The notes beneath the pieces are model-generated. The model worked only from the letters and a program-made list of their open reading frames with translations. It was not told where the DNA came from and did not search any database. Shown piece after piece: positions 26,608 to 36,577 of a DNA stretch of 64,000 nt (positions within the stretch are counted from its first letter, which is position 1; every line of letters starts with the position of its first letter). A program made the position numbers and the translations under genes. This DNA is from Neoakkermansia glycaniphila (GTDB lineage Bacteria; Verrucomicrobiota; Verrucomicrobiia; Verrucomicrobiales; Akkermansiaceae). The stretch is from contig NZ_LIGX01000026.1 of the NCBI RefSeq assembly GCF_001683795.1, forward strand, positions 48,539 through 112,538. Reading direction: 5' to 3'.

Positions 26608-26632
26608 CGGTACCCGGAGCGCGTCGTGCGGT

Positions 26633-27277
26633 TTACATGCCGCTTATCTGGCCGGGCTGGGTTTCCTGCAGGCGCGTGAAGATGGAGTCGTAGGTGTCTT
26701 CGAGGATGGTGTTGTCCGGGTAGGTTGTTTCGAAGAGGTCGAAGGCTTCTGCTGCATCGGGGCATTCCGGGTAGTATTTGAGGGCCGCGGTTTCGTCGAA
26801 GAGCATGTCGGCTTCAGGCATTATGGGTGCGCCCTCGCAAAGAAGGTCGAGTACGTAGCCGTGTTCGGTATGGCGTTCGATGGTGAACTGCTTGCAGGGA
26901 AAGTCGCTGTGTCCGTCTTCCTGATAGAGGTAACTTCCTTCGAGGACGAGTACGCGTCCGTTTTCCAGTTCGAGGAAGTAGCGGAGGCTGTCCCGTTCAT
27001 TGCCGCGGAGCCGGAAGGCGCGGCGGGCGGTGTAGGTGGTGGTGGTCAGCAGGCCCGCTTGTTTCATGCGTTCCAGTTCTTCGATGATGGCGCGTTCCCT
27101 CATTCTGCGGGCGCTGAGCCAGGCAATGACTCCAAGGGTAGCCAGAGTGGCGCAAAAACCGTAGGCGAAGACGAGGTCGGCCAGCCGGGGATCGCTGCTG
27201 CGGAGGTATTCGCGGATGAGCCAAAGAATGGCGATGATGACGGCCAGGGCGAGGAGGAAGTATCGGTTGGTGCGCAT
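26633..27277 (-). CDS. Hypothetical membrane protein
   Basis: 214 residues, not recognised. Two transmembrane segments at about 6-22 and 36-55 are followed by a charged soluble domain (RMRERAIIEELERMKQAGLL, then a beta-rich region with GRVLVLEGSYLYQEDGH) and an acidic helical tail. The positive-inside pattern suggests that both the N-terminus and the soluble domain are cytoplasmic. Upstream on the minus strand TTGCCA-N17-TACCAT may be its promoter. Convergent with the fucosidase gene. Confidence 0.65.
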   Translation of the reverse strand: MRTNRYFLLALAVIIAILWLIREYLRSSDPRLADLVFAYGFCATLATLGVIAWLSARRMRERAIIEELERMKQAGLLTTTTYTARRAFRLRGNERDSLRYFLELENGRVLVLEGSYLYQEDGHSDFPCKQFTIERHTEHGYVLDLLCEGAPIMPEADMLFDETAALKYYPECPDAAEAFDLFETTYPDNTILEDTYDSIFTRLQETQPGQISGM

Positions 27278-27572
27278 GATCGGCCGATATGGTAGCAGGT
27301 CGTCAGAGGCATGGCAAGCTGCATTGCCGCATGGTTGAATGTGGACGTGTATCTGGCAATATTCGTGCGTATGCTGTTTTCAAGGAGTTCGAGTATTTTT
27401 CACGATTTTTTTATTGCTTTTTTCCATTTGCTTTGTAAGACTGTGTTTACTTACTATTGCAGATCGTTCTGTATTGATGCAAAGTGTTCTGTGCATGCAA
27501 GTGCCATGACGCGGTATCTGGTCATATCGAGACATGGGTTTATCAACACATATAACTGATAGAAATAGAATA
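27278..27572. other. AT-rich intergenic region
   Basis: 295 bp between two divergent genes. It is AT-richer than its surroundings with runs of T. No RNA gene or repeat is recognised. It presumably holds the promoters of both neighbours. Confidence 0.4.
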
Positions 27573-27983
27573 ATGAAATATATTTTGTCCGCCGCCATGC
27601 TCGCTCCGGTCGCCATGGTTCAACCCGCTTTTGCTCAGGATGCAGATGAAGCTCCTGCGAGCAAGGAACAACAGGTGCTGGAAGCCATGGTGGCTGTGAC
27701 GGCAGGCGCTATCGAAATTATTGCCGAGATCAAGGATACGGCTACCGCCGATGCGGCCGCTCAAGGGCTTGAACAATTGGCAACGCTTGCTGCCCAGGTG
27801 TCGGAAGCCGCCAAGGGTGTCGATCCGGAAGCCATGGGCAAGTTGATACAAGAGAATGCCGAAGATATCGAAAAGCTGGATACGACGTATCAAAGTATGT
27901 TGAAGGTTCTGGCCGAGAAGGAATATTTCGGCAGCGCCGCCCTGAAAACAGCCGTCGAGAAGCTCGAAGCCGCTCAAAAGTAA
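27573..27983 (+). CDS. Small exported helical protein
   Basis: 136 residues with a clear signal peptide (MKYILSAAMLAPVAMVQPAFA|QDADE). The mature part of about 115 residues is Ala/Glu-rich, lacks cysteine, and is almost entirely helical, with two or three amphipathic helices (EQQVLEAMVAVTAGAIEIIA; AAAQGLEQLATLAAQVSEAA). No family is recognised. It is probably a small periplasmic protein. It is followed by a strong terminator, so it is monocistronic. Confidence 0.75.
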   Translation: MKYILSAAMLAPVAMVQPAFAQDADEAPASKEQQVLEAMVAVTAGAIEIIAEIKDTATADAAAQGLEQLATLAAQVSEAAKGVDPEAMGKLIQENAEDIEKLDTTYQSMLKVLAEKEYFGSAALKTAVEKLEAAQK

Positions 27984-28003
27984 GCGGGTCGATTCGATAG
28001 GCA

Positions 28004-28042
28004 GGGCTGTTTTCCTCCGGCAGGAAACAGCCCTTTGATTTT
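28004..28042 (+). terminator. Terminator after the small exported protein
   Basis: Stem GGGCTGTTTTCC/GGAAACAGCCC (28004-28033, small bulge) followed by TTTGATTTT. Confidence 0.8.
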
Positions 28043-28079
28043 ATGCCGGTGCGAGCCGATTGATATTATTTTTCATACG

Positions 28080-30122
28080 ATGAATGCATTTTTTGTGGCG
28101 GTGTTCCGCTGGGTAGGTTGTTTTTGCCTGTTTTCCGGTGCTTTGGTGCAGGCGAAGGAGAAGGAGGAGACATGGGCCATTTATTGGTATTTGTGCGGCA
28201 GCGATTTGGAGAGAAAGCATGGTGCCGCCAGTGCAGATCTTGAAGAAATGCTGGATGCCGATCTGCCGGAGAATGTGAAGGTGGTGATTCAGACGGGCGG
28301 TGCGGCTGTATGGCATTCGGAGGAGGCGGATATTCCGGCCGACAAGATTGCCCGCTTTGTGTACAGCGAAGGAGAGTTGGAGAGGGTGGCTACGCTGCCG
28401 CAGGCGAATATGGGGGATGCTTCCACGCTGGAAGGTTTTCTGAAGTTCTGCAGGGAGAATCACGATGCGGACCATAAGGTTTTCATTTTCTGGAATCACG
28501 GGGGAGGCAGCATCGGCGGTGCGGCCTGCGATGAAAATTTCGAAATGGATGCCTTGTCCCTGAAAGAGATGAAGGAGGCTTTCGGCAAGGTGTTTGAAGC
28601 ATCTGAGGAGGAGCCTCCTTTCGAGGTTATCGGGTTCGATACATGCTTGATGGCTTCGCTCGATACGGCGAAGACGTTTCAGGGGCTGGGGCGCTATCTG
28701 GTGGCTTCCGAAGAGTTGGAGCCGGGCAACGGCTGGTTTTATACGGGTTGGCTGGATGCTCTCGGTGAAGATACGTCAATGGACGGCAAGGCTCTCGGCA
28801 AGGTGATTTGCGATTCCTATCTGGAGGGATGCCGGGAGGCCGGAACGGAGGACGAGGCGACACTTTCCGTTGTGGATCTTTCCGGAATCGGCAAGCTCAG
28901 CGATGCGTACGATCTGCTGGGTTATGAGGCGGTCATGCGGGCTTCCGAGGACAGTAAGGTATTCGCCAAGCTGGGAAGGCAGGCGCAGAAGGCGGAGAAT
29001 TACAGCAATTCTTCCAAGGGAGGCTATTCCAATATGGTGGATATGGGTCAGATGGTGAAGAATGCCGGCAAGTTGCTGCCGGAGCATTCGCCTACGGTGC
29101 TGAAAGCACTGCAGGAGTGCGTGGTGTATAAGGTGAACGGTCCGTACCGCAAATCGAACGGTCTTTCCTGTTATTATCCGTTCGACGGCGATAAGGAGAA
29201 TTTCGGTACGATGCTGGAGCAGGGGCCCAGTTCGTTTATTGCCTATTACGGCTGGCAGTTCGGTTTTGTCGATTTGGAGACGGCTTCGAGTCTGGCGGAG
29301 GTGTGCGCCGCCGCCGCGCATGATGCCTTGTTCGGCGAAGAGGGAGGGGAGGAGAATGAGCTTGAGGCTTTGCCGGAGAAGCTGGAGGAGGTGAAGTCCG
29401 ATATCGATAAGCTGGAGGATTTTCCGGTGAAGATTACCGATGACGGTAATGCCTTGCTTGCGCTGGGCGCAGACCGTGCGGAGTGGATCGACCGAGTGAA
29501 TTGCGTGCTCGCCATCGTGGATGCGAAGGAGGATATCATTGTGTTTCTCGGCAGTGATGCGAATCTCGATGTGAATTGGGATGCGGGTACGTTCGAGGAT
29601 CGTTTCAATGGCAAATGGGCTCATCTCGACGGGCATTTGCTTTATATGGATTTCAAGGAGAACGGCGAGACGTTTTACCGGTATGAGGTTCCCGTGTTGC
29701 TGAACGGCGTGAAGCATCATTTGTCTGTCGTGTACGATTTCAAGGAAGAGGGCTACAAGATTCTGGGTGCGCGCAAGGTGGAGGAAGGGTCGAAGATGGG
29801 AGAGAAGAATTTGGTGAAGCTGAAGGAGGGCGATAAGATTACGACGCTGATGTACGGTCTTCAGATTTCCGGAGAGGATTCCGATCCGACGGAGGTGGAG
29901 ATTGATACGTTTACCCTGGGCAAGGCGTTCGGGATCAAGGATGAAGATATGGGTGACGGTGAGTTTGCCTATTTGTTCGATATGTATGATGTGCAGAACC
30001 GTTCGGCAATGTCGGATATTGTGTTTTTCACGAGTAAGGACGGCAAAATTTCCGTTAGCGATTCGCTGGACGGGGCTTCGAATGAGGACTCGGAGGATCA
30101 GAAGGACGAGAAAGAAGAGTGA
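28080..30122 (+). CDS. Clostripain-type C11 cysteine peptidase, exported
   Basis: 680-residue exported protease of family C11 (clostripain), typically cleaving after basic residues. A signal peptide (MNAFFVAVFRWVGCFCLFSGALVQA) is followed by the caspase-like fold: WAIYWYLCGSDLE, then catalytic His in FIFWNHGGGSIGG (near 139) and catalytic Cys in VIGFDTCLMASLD (near 187). The C-terminal half (about 380-680) is an acidic extension with beta-rich segments, ending in a highly acidic tail (EDSEDQKDEKEE). It may act on mucin or dietary protein outside the cytoplasm. A shared bidirectional terminator follows. Confidence 0.9.
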   Translation: MNAFFVAVFRWVGCFCLFSGALVQAKEKEETWAIYWYLCGSDLERKHGAASADLEEMLDADLPENVKVVIQTGGAAVWHSEEADIPADKIARFVYSEGELERVATLPQANMGDASTLEGFLKFCRENHDADHKVFIFWNHGGGSIGGAACDENFEMDALSLKEMKEAFGKVFEASEEEPPFEVIGFDTCLMASLDTAKTFQGLGRYLVASEELEPGNGWFYTGWLDALGEDTSMDGKALGKVICDSYLEGCREAGTEDEATLSVVDLSGIGKLSDAYDLLGYEAVMRASEDSKVFAKLGRQAQKAENYSNSSKGGYSNMVDMGQMVKNAGKLLPEHSPTVLKALQECVVYKVNGPYRKSNGLSCYYPFDGDKENFGTMLEQGPSSFIAYYGWQFGFVDLETASSLAEVCAAAAHDALFGEEGGEENELEALPEKLEEVKSDIDKLEDFPVKITDDGNALLALGADRAEWIDRVNCVLAIVDAKEDIIVFLGSDANLDVNWDAGTFEDRFNGKWAHLDGHLLYMDFKENGETFYRYEVPVLLNGVKHHLSVVYDFKEEGYKILGARKVEEGSKMGEKNLVKLKEGDKITTLMYGLQISGEDSDPTEVEIDTFTLGKAFGIKDEDMGDGEFAYLFDMYDVQNRSAMSDIVFFTSKDGKISVSDSLDGASNEDSEDQKDEKEE

Positions 30123-30174
30123 TTCGGGCTTAGGCCGGGGTTCCGGCAGGAACGGTTGACCAGATGTTATGCAA

Positions 30175-30206
30175 AACGGCCATGGCTCGATTGAGCCATG
30201 GCCGTT
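30175..30206. terminator. Bidirectional terminator between C11 peptidase and Gfo genes
   Basis: Perfect 14-bp stem AACGGCCATGGCTC with a 4-nt loop GATT (30175-30188 with 30193-30206), flanked by AAAA on the left and TTT on the right, so it can work on both strands. Confidence 0.88.
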
Positions 30207-30230
30207 TGGTTGGATGGGAGGCAGTATGCT

Positions 30231-31550
30231 TCAGTAGTTCAATTCGCCGGAGAGGACTTTGCGTTCGAATTCGGCGAGGTCGATGACTTCTCCGGTGCGG
30301 CGGGCGTGTTCGATGGCGAAGGCGATGACGTGGGAGTGCGCCGAGGCGGCGATGGAGGTGGTCATGGCGTCGGCATCAGGTACGGTGCGCATATCGTCGT
30401 AGAGGCTGTCCACGAGGCCCCAGTCGCCGCCGCCGTGTCCGGCGTAGCCGCCATCGGGTTCTTCGACTTCGACTTTGCGGATGGTTTTGCTGAAGTGTTC
30501 GGTGACGGTTATTTCTCCCGGGCCGTTGTCTTTGTAGAAGGCTCCGGCGCGGAGTTTGGCCTTGGTGCCGTAGATTTCGATGTGGCGGCCTTCTTCGAAG
30601 GCGGTCATGGTGAAGGTGCCGGTGAGACCGCCCATGAAGCGCATGATGGCGACCTGGTGGTCGGGCTGGTCGTTGTCTTCGCACTGGAAGGCGTCGCGGC
30701 CCCATTTGGAGGTGCGGAGCCATTCGGTGATTTCTTCTTCGGTGGCGGTTTCCGCGCCGTCCATGACCATGCGGAGCCAGCGGCGGCAGCTTTCGTCGGA
30801 GATGTATTTGCGGGCGTCCCACGGGTCTTCGCCGACGGGGGTGGTCCAGTCGACGCAGCGGACGGGGCGCGGTTCCCTGAGGGTTTCCTTGCGGAAGAAG
30901 GAGAGTTCGCCGAAGCTGGCGACGTTTTCGCATTTGCGGCCCATGAGCCAGTAGAGGATGTCCATGTCGTGGCAGCATTTGGCGACGATCATGGGCGTGG
31001 AGGCGATGCTGCTGCCCCAGTGTCCGCGGACGAAGGAGTGGCCGAAGTGCCAGGCTCCGACGCCTTCATTGGCGTTGAAGGTGATGATTTCACCGAGTTC
31101 TCCGCTTTGGATGACGTTGCGGATGGCGTTGTAGAAGGGGGTGTAGCGGAGGACGTGGCAGATGGCGACGCGGCGGCCGAGTTTGGCGGCGAGGTCGCGC
31201 AGTTCGAGGGCTTCGCGGAGGGTTTTGGCGATGGGTTTTTCGAGGAGGACGTCGTAGCCGAGTTCGAGGGCTTTTTTGCAGGGTTCGAAGTGGTAGTCGT
31301 CCTGCGTGCCGATGATGGCTACATCCGCCATTTTGGGCTGGGCGAGGAGTTCGGCGGCACTGGAGAATAGGCGTACGCCGGCACGTTCGTTTTCCGGGGC
31401 GTAGTCGCGTACCTGTTCGGCCCGTACAGGGACGATGTCGGCGGCGGCGGTGATTTGGAAGCGGTCGGGCCGTTCCATGGCGAGTTTCATGTAGGTGCGG
31501 GTGCGTGCGCCGCATCCGATGCCTGCGAGTGTGATTCGAGTGTTGCTCAT
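30231..31550 (-). CDS. Gfo/Idh/MocA family oxidoreductase
   Basis: 439-residue NAD(P)-dependent dehydrogenase. The Rossmann domain starts TLAGIGCGARTRTYM and includes VAIIGTQDDYH and the family motif LLEKPIAKT (near 104). The C-terminal alpha/beta domain has CCHDMDILYW (near 195), where His is the catalytic acid in this family. Members act on sugars or cyclitols or as GH109-like NAD-dependent glycosidases, but no GH109 assignment can be made without alignment. There is no signal peptide. It sits 46 bp after the small hypothetical gene at the distal end of the M3 peptidase array. Confidence 0.88.
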   Translation of the reverse strand: MSNTRITLAGIGCGARTRTYMKLAMERPDRFQITAAADIVPVRAEQVRDYAPENERAGVRLFSSAAELLAQPKMADVAIIGTQDDYHFEPCKKALELGYDVLLEKPIAKTLREALELRDLAAKLGRRVAICHVLRYTPFYNAIRNVIQSGELGEIITFNANEGVGAWHFGHSFVRGHWGSSIASTPMIVAKCCHDMDILYWLMGRKCENVASFGELSFFRKETLREPRPVRCVDWTTPVGEDPWDARKYISDESCRRWLRMVMDGAETATEEEITEWLRTSKWGRDAFQCEDNDQPDHQVAIMRFMGGLTGTFTMTAFEEGRHIEIYGTKAKLRAGAFYKDNGPGEITVTEHFSKTIRKVEVEEPDGGYAGHGGGDWGLVDSLYDDMRTVPDADAMTTSIAASAHSHVIAFAIEHARRTGEVIDLAEFERKVLSGELNY

Positions 31551-31596
31551 GTTGTGTGTATGGACAAGGGGTTGGGCGGCGTGCGCCGCCTTGCGT

Positions 31597-32157
31597 TCAG
31601 GAGCCGGGATGGGGAGCCTGGGCGATTTCGCCGTTGGCCGGGGTGGTGTAGTAGAAGGGGTGTCCCCAGAGGACGAGGAGTTCTTCGTCGGTGAGAGGGG
31701 TGAAGGAGAGGTCGTTGTTGTCGAGGGCGTACCAGCCGGGGTGAGGGGCGTTTTCCCGGGTGGCCCCGAGGTGGAGGAACCAGCGGTGGTTGAAGGTTCC
31801 GTCCGGCATGGGGACGGGGTATTTCCAGATGTGGCAGTTGCAGTCAGGGCTGTGGACGTCGTGTCCCGTGCGGTCGGCGAGTATGCGGCAGAGGCAGCGG
31901 AGGAGGAGCCGTTCGTTTTCGCTGAGTGCACCGATGCCTTCCTGCACGAGGAGGTCGGCAGGAAGGCTGTAGAGGGCGTTGCCGTCTCCGGCGGCAGAGA
32001 AGATGTCCTGCGTGTAGAGGATGCATGGGCCGGGTTCGTCCCATGCGGTGTATTCTTCTTCGGTTTCGAGGATGCCGACGATGCGTGCGATCTGGATGCC
32101 TTCATCGGCCCAGATGAGGTCGTCGATTCGTATTTCCGTGCCGTCGGGGTACTGCAT
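31597..32157 (-). CDS. Hypothetical protein downstream of the M3 array
   Basis: 186 residues, not recognised. It is acidic, soluble and has no signal peptide. Notable parts are EIRIDDLIWADEGIQIARIV, a Cys/His cluster HDVHSPDCNCHIWKYP near 100, and a Trp-rich C-terminus. It begins 14 bp after the stop of the last M3 peptidase gene, so is likely in the same transcript. The start is the first ATG with coding character; upstream codons lie inside the M3 gene. Confidence 0.65.
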   Translation of the reverse strand: MQYPDGTEIRIDDLIWADEGIQIARIVGILETEEEYTAWDEPGPCILYTQDIFSAAGDGNALYSLPADLLVQEGIGALSENERLLLRCLCRILADRTGHDVHSPDCNCHIWKYPVPMPDGTFNHRWFLHLGATRENAPHPGWYALDNNDLSFTPLTDEELLVLWGHPFYYTTPANGEIAQAPHPGS

Positions 32158-32171
32158 GTCGAGTGTTTGCG

Positions 32172-34394
32172 TTATTTTTTGTCGTCGGCCGGTGCGGGGA
32201 GGATACCCGTTTTGATGAGCAGGGCATCCGGGTTCGGGTCGCGGCCCATGAAGTCCCGGTAGAGTTCGGCGGCGGGTTTGCTGTCTCCCTTGCTGAGGAT
32301 GGTGCGGCGGAAGTCCGCACCGACTTTGGGATTGAGTACGCCTTCCTTGAGGAAGCGGGAGAAGGCGTCCGCTTCGAGGGCTTCGGCCCATTTGTAGGAG
32401 TAGTAGCCTGCGCTGTAGCCGCCGGAGAATACATGGGTGAGGGAGCGCATGAGGGATGGGCCCTGTTCCGAATAGTCGGGACGGTAGTCGGCGAGGACTT
32501 CGCTGTCGATTTCATCGATGCCGCGGCCTTTGTATTTGTCGTAGTTCATGTGCAGTTCGAGGTCGAACTTGGCGACTCCGCATTGGGCCATGGCCATGGA
32601 GGCGCTCATGAAGTTGCGCGCGGCGATCATTTTTTTGTAAAGGTCGTCCGGGAGTTTTTCGCCCGTTTTGTAGTGGCGGGCGAAGATGTCGATGGGTTCG
32701 CGTTCCCACGTCCAGTTTTCATTGATTTGGGAGGGAAGTTCGACGAAGTCCCAGGCCACGCTGGTGCCGGCGAGAGCCTTGACGTCGACATCCGAAAGCA
32801 TGAGGTGGAGGAGGTGGCCGAATTCATGGAAGACGGTTTCGACGTCGAGGTGGTTGAGCAGGGCGGGCTGGTCGCCAGCGGGCGGTGTGATGTTGCCGTT
32901 GATGGAGCCGATGTGCGGGATGCGCGGTTGGCCGTTCATGGCCGGGAGGCCGTGGCTGAATGGGCTCATCCATGCTCCGCCGCGTTTGGTGGCGCGGGGG
33001 TACCAGTCCATGTAGAAGGAGCCGAGGAGTTCTCCGGTGGCGTTGTCTTTGATGTCGAAGAAGCGCACGTCGTCATTCCATACTTCGACCGTGCCTTGCG
33101 GGGCGGTTTTGCCACTGCCGGGTTCGATGTAAGAGGTAGGCCGTTCGGTGATGGAGATGTTGTACAATTTGGAGTAGATGTCGAACATTCCCTTGAAGAC
33201 ATTTTCCGCCGAGTAGTAGGGTCTGAGGGCTTCGGCATCGAAGTCGTACTGTTCCTTGCGCAGTTTTTCGGCATAGTAGGAGCGGTCCCACGGGTCGAGT
33301 TTGGCGACGGGTTTGCCCGTTTGCTTTGCCTTGAACTGGCGCAGGGTTTTCTGTTCTTCGAGGAATTTGGGCTTTACCTTGTCGTGCATGTTTTCGATGA
33401 AGGAGAGAGCCTTGGCTCCCGATCCGGCCATGCGGCGCACGGTGGTGAGGTCCGCATAGTTTTTGAAGCCGAGCAGACGGGCTTTTTCATCGCGCAGGGC
33501 GAGGATTTTGGCGATGATGGGAGCGTTGTCGTACGGAGCCTGTCCGACGGTGTTGTCGGCACGCCAGACTTTTTCGCGCAGAGCGGCATTGTCGGCGTAT
33601 TTCATGATGGGGCCGTAGGACGGGTATTGCAGGGTGACAAGCCATTGGGGATTTTTCGCGTCGCCGTGTCCCTTGGCTGCGGCTGCGGCCTGCGCCGTTT
33701 CCATCCATGATTCGGGCATGCCCGCGAGTTCCTTTTTGTCCTTGATGACGAGTTCCCACGCGTTGGTGGAGTCGAGGACGTTTTCGGAGAATTGTTTGGA
33801 GAGGGTGGAGAGTTCTTCGTTGATGGAGGCGAGGCGTGCCTTTTTGTCCGGCGGCAGGTCGGCGCCGTTGTCGCGGAAGCTGTCCATCGTTTCGGTGACG
33901 AAGCGTTTTTGCGTGGGGCTGAGATTTTTCATCCATTCGCACTGTTCGGCCTTTTTCAGGACGCTCCAGAGTTTTTCGTTGTAGGCGATGGAGTTCCCGA
34001 AGCGGATGATGTCCGGCATGAGCTGGGTGATGACTTCTCGTTGCTTCGGGTTGTCGCGGACGGAGTCGAGCGTTTGGAGACGGTCCCAGGCGCGGTCGAG
34101 CGGTTCGGAGACTTTTTCAAGGGCGCCGAAGGTGTTTTCATAGGTGGGTTCGGTGACGCTGCACAGGGCTTCGAGCCGCTGCCGGGAGAGCTTGAGGGCG
34201 ATGGGGATGTCGATTTGCGCCTGTTCAGGGGTGAGTTTGGACCACTGGGGAAGGAGGCCTTCGTCGAGGAAGGGGTGCTTGGCGGTTTCGTCCGGTTTGG
34301 CGGAGGTTGCAGGAGCGGCCTTGGCTGCGTTTTCGGCATGCAGGGGCAGGTTGCCGATGCAGAAAGCGCACAGTGCGAGTGCGAGTTTGTTCAT
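32172..34394 (-). CDS. M3 zinc metallopeptidase, exported (array member 6)
   Basis: 740-residue M3 family (oligopeptidase A/Dcp/thimet-like) endopeptidase acting on short peptides. It has a signal peptide (MNKLALALCAFCIGNLPLHA|E) then the usual all-helical fold. Zinc motif HEFGH near 523, third ligand Glu in WDFVELPSQINENW, and the substrate-stabilising His/Tyr set in THVFSGGYSAGYYSYKW. C-terminal hallmark SKPAAELYRDFMGRDPNPDA. It is the closest relative of the signal-less paralogue at the start of the array (43173-45275), with long near-identical DNA blocks. The ATG at 34394 is preferred to a TTG three codons upstream. Confidence 0.95.
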   Translation of the reverse strand: MNKLALALCAFCIGNLPLHAENAAKAAPATSAKPDETAKHPFLDEGLLPQWSKLTPEQAQIDIPIALKLSRQRLEALCSVTEPTYENTFGALEKVSEPLDRAWDRLQTLDSVRDNPKQREVITQLMPDIIRFGNSIAYNEKLWSVLKKAEQCEWMKNLSPTQKRFVTETMDSFRDNGADLPPDKKARLASINEELSTLSKQFSENVLDSTNAWELVIKDKKELAGMPESWMETAQAAAAAKGHGDAKNPQWLVTLQYPSYGPIMKYADNAALREKVWRADNTVGQAPYDNAPIIAKILALRDEKARLLGFKNYADLTTVRRMAGSGAKALSFIENMHDKVKPKFLEEQKTLRQFKAKQTGKPVAKLDPWDRSYYAEKLRKEQYDFDAEALRPYYSAENVFKGMFDIYSKLYNISITERPTSYIEPGSGKTAPQGTVEVWNDDVRFFDIKDNATGELLGSFYMDWYPRATKRGGAWMSPFSHGLPAMNGQPRIPHIGSINGNITPPAGDQPALLNHLDVETVFHEFGHLLHLMLSDVDVKALAGTSVAWDFVELPSQINENWTWEREPIDIFARHYKTGEKLPDDLYKKMIAARNFMSASMAMAQCGVAKFDLELHMNYDKYKGRGIDEIDSEVLADYRPDYSEQGPSLMRSLTHVFSGGYSAGYYSYKWAEALEADAFSRFLKEGVLNPKVGADFRRTILSKGDSKPAAELYRDFMGRDPNPDALLIKTGILPAPADDKK

Positions 34395-34429
34395 GTTGTC
34401 CAATGTGTACGTTAATTGTTGAGTGGATT

Positions 34430-36577
34430 TTAGCGCGTTTTTGCGTCCGAAGGAATCTCTTTTTGCGGCTTGATGCCGAGGCTGTGCAGCAGGGCGTCCG
34501 GTTTGGGGTCGCGGCCCATGAAGTTGCGGTAGAGTTCGGCAGCCGGTTTGCTGCTGCCTTGGCTGAGGATGGTGCGGCGGAATTCGTCTCCTGTTTCCGG
34601 GTTGGTGAGGCCTTTTTCACGGAAGCGGGAGAAGGCATCTTCCGCCAACATGTCGTTCCATGCGTAGGTGTAGTATACTCCTGCGTAGAAGTTGGCAAAG
34701 ATGTGGAGGTTGGTTCGAAGCGGGCAGGAATTGAAGGCTGTAGCAGGGAGGGAGTTTTTGCGGATGATTTCCTGTTCGACGGTGTCGATGTCCTTGCCTG
34801 CGTATTGTTCGTAGTGCCTGTGCAGTTCGAGGTCGATCAAAGCCTGATGGTATGGGACGATGGCGTCGTATGCCTGAAAGAAGCGATGATTGGCCGTGAA
34901 TGCGGTGAGGAGTGCTGCCGGGATGGCAGGTTGCGAGATGCGGGCGAGGATTTCGGGTTCTCTGGCCAGTTTTTCGTGAAGGATGGAAGGGAATTCTCTA
35001 AAGTCCGGTTCCAGTGCGTAGTTACCCAGGCTGGGGCATTCGACTTCTTCCAGCATTTGGTGAAGGATGTGTCCGAATTCATGGAAATAGGTGGCGATGG
35101 CTGTGCTGGAAAGTGTTCCGGCAGATGGAAGGGAGGTCGTGATGGCGGCGTAGTGGGGAATGAGAGGTGATTGGGGAGAAGCCGGTTTGCCGATGCTGAT
35201 GGTTTGCGTCCATGTGCCGGGCTTTTTTCCGGGCCTGGGATCGCCGTCGATGTAGAAGGAGCCGAGGTGCGTGCCGGTTGTTTTGTCGCGCACTTCATAG
35301 TAGCGTACGCCCGGAGCCCATACTTCCGCTGTGCCCGGCAGGATGGCGGGTTTACTCCCCGGTTTTGCGAAGGCGGCGGGACATTCGGTGATGCTGATGC
35401 CATACAGTTCCGAGAAGATGGCGAAGATACGGGGCAAGACGTAACGAGTCGGGAGATGCCGGCTGAATTCGTATCCGTTGAACGGCGCTTCGTCTCTGGA
35501 AAGCCGTATGGTGTAGTAGCCGGTATCCCATGGCTGGAGGATGGCGGCTGCATTGTGCGTGTGTTCGGCTTTGGCCTTGCGAAGGTTTTCCAGAGCGGTT
35601 TCATGCTGCGGAGTGAGGTGGTGGAGCATGGAGCGGATGTGCCGTTCGGCGGCTTCGGAGGTTCCCATCATGCAGCGGGCGGCCACAAGATCCGCATAGG
35701 AGGCGTAACCGAGGATGCGAGCCTGCTCATGGCGCAGGGCAAGGATGCGTTGAATGACGGAGCTATTGTCGTGCGGCGTTTTGCCGAGAGTTTTCATGGC
35801 TGTCCATACGGCTTCGCGCAATTTTTCGTCGTCGGCGAAGCTAAGGATGACGAAAGCCTGGTCCAGCCGGGCCATGCGGCGGTTTCCCTCCTGTTCGAAG
35901 TGCAGGGTTTCGATGCCGCCGAGATCGGCGTATGGCGTCAGATCGAATTGCCATTCACGGCGGGAGTCGATCAGATTGGCGGAGAATTGCTGGGCAAGAT
36001 CAGTCAGTTCCTGTTTGATGGCAGAGAGCCGGGCTCTCCGGGCGGGCGGGAGGTCGATGCCTTCCATCCTGAAGCGTTGGATGACTTCTTGCATGAAGTA
36101 GCGGCGATGTGGCGGCAGGGTTTTGGCCCATTCGCTGGCAGCAGCCTGTTGCATGATTTTCCAAATGGTTTCGTTTTGCCAAAAAGCGGTGTCGAATGTG
36201 GTGAACCGTGCGAGGAGTTCTTGTGTGGCGGTGCGCCATTCAGGGGAATCACAGGTGGAGGAGAGGAGGCTGGTACGCATGACAGTGTTGACCATCGTCA
36301 TGTCGTTGGCCAGTTTGCCGAATGTATTGTCATAGGTCGGTTCGGTGACCTGTTCGATGACTCGCAGCTTGTCCATCGCGGCTTGCAGGGCGATTTCGGA
36401 ATCGATGCGCAGTTGTTCCGGCGTCATTTTCGACCATCGGGGCGGCCCGCTGTTGTCGAGGAAAGGGTGATCTTCCGATGTGGCCGTTTCGGCCTGCCGT
36501 ACAGGAGCCGGTACAGTCGGCTCCGCATGCAGAGGCAGCAGGACGAGGACGACGGAGAATAGGGAGCGAAGGATCAT
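34430..36577 (-). CDS. M3 zinc metallopeptidase, exported (array member 5)
   Basis: 715-residue M3 peptidase with signal peptide MILRSLFSVVLVLLPLHA|E. Zinc site HEFGH near 500 with the third ligand Glu in PDFREFPSI; conserved His and Tyr in LHIFANFYAGVYYTYAW. C-terminal SKPAAELYRNFMGRDPKPDA. It overlaps the preceding array gene by 4 bp (ATGA at 36574-36577), implying translational coupling. The last part of the gene is very similar at DNA level to array member 3. It probably degrades oligopeptides in the periplasm. Confidence 0.94.
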   Translation of the reverse strand: MILRSLFSVVLVLLPLHAEPTVPAPVRQAETATSEDHPFLDNSGPPRWSKMTPEQLRIDSEIALQAAMDKLRVIEQVTEPTYDNTFGKLANDMTMVNTVMRTSLLSSTCDSPEWRTATQELLARFTTFDTAFWQNETIWKIMQQAAASEWAKTLPPHRRYFMQEVIQRFRMEGIDLPPARRARLSAIKQELTDLAQQFSANLIDSRREWQFDLTPYADLGGIETLHFEQEGNRRMARLDQAFVILSFADDEKLREAVWTAMKTLGKTPHDNSSVIQRILALRHEQARILGYASYADLVAARCMMGTSEAAERHIRSMLHHLTPQHETALENLRKAKAEHTHNAAAILQPWDTGYYTIRLSRDEAPFNGYEFSRHLPTRYVLPRIFAIFSELYGISITECPAAFAKPGSKPAILPGTAEVWAPGVRYYEVRDKTTGTHLGSFYIDGDPRPGKKPGTWTQTISIGKPASPQSPLIPHYAAITTSLPSAGTLSSTAIATYFHEFGHILHQMLEEVECPSLGNYALEPDFREFPSILHEKLAREPEILARISQPAIPAALLTAFTANHRFFQAYDAIVPYHQALIDLELHRHYEQYAGKDIDTVEQEIIRKNSLPATAFNSCPLRTNLHIFANFYAGVYYTYAWNDMLAEDAFSRFREKGLTNPETGDEFRRTILSQGSSKPAAELYRNFMGRDPKPDALLHSLGIKPQKEIPSDAKTR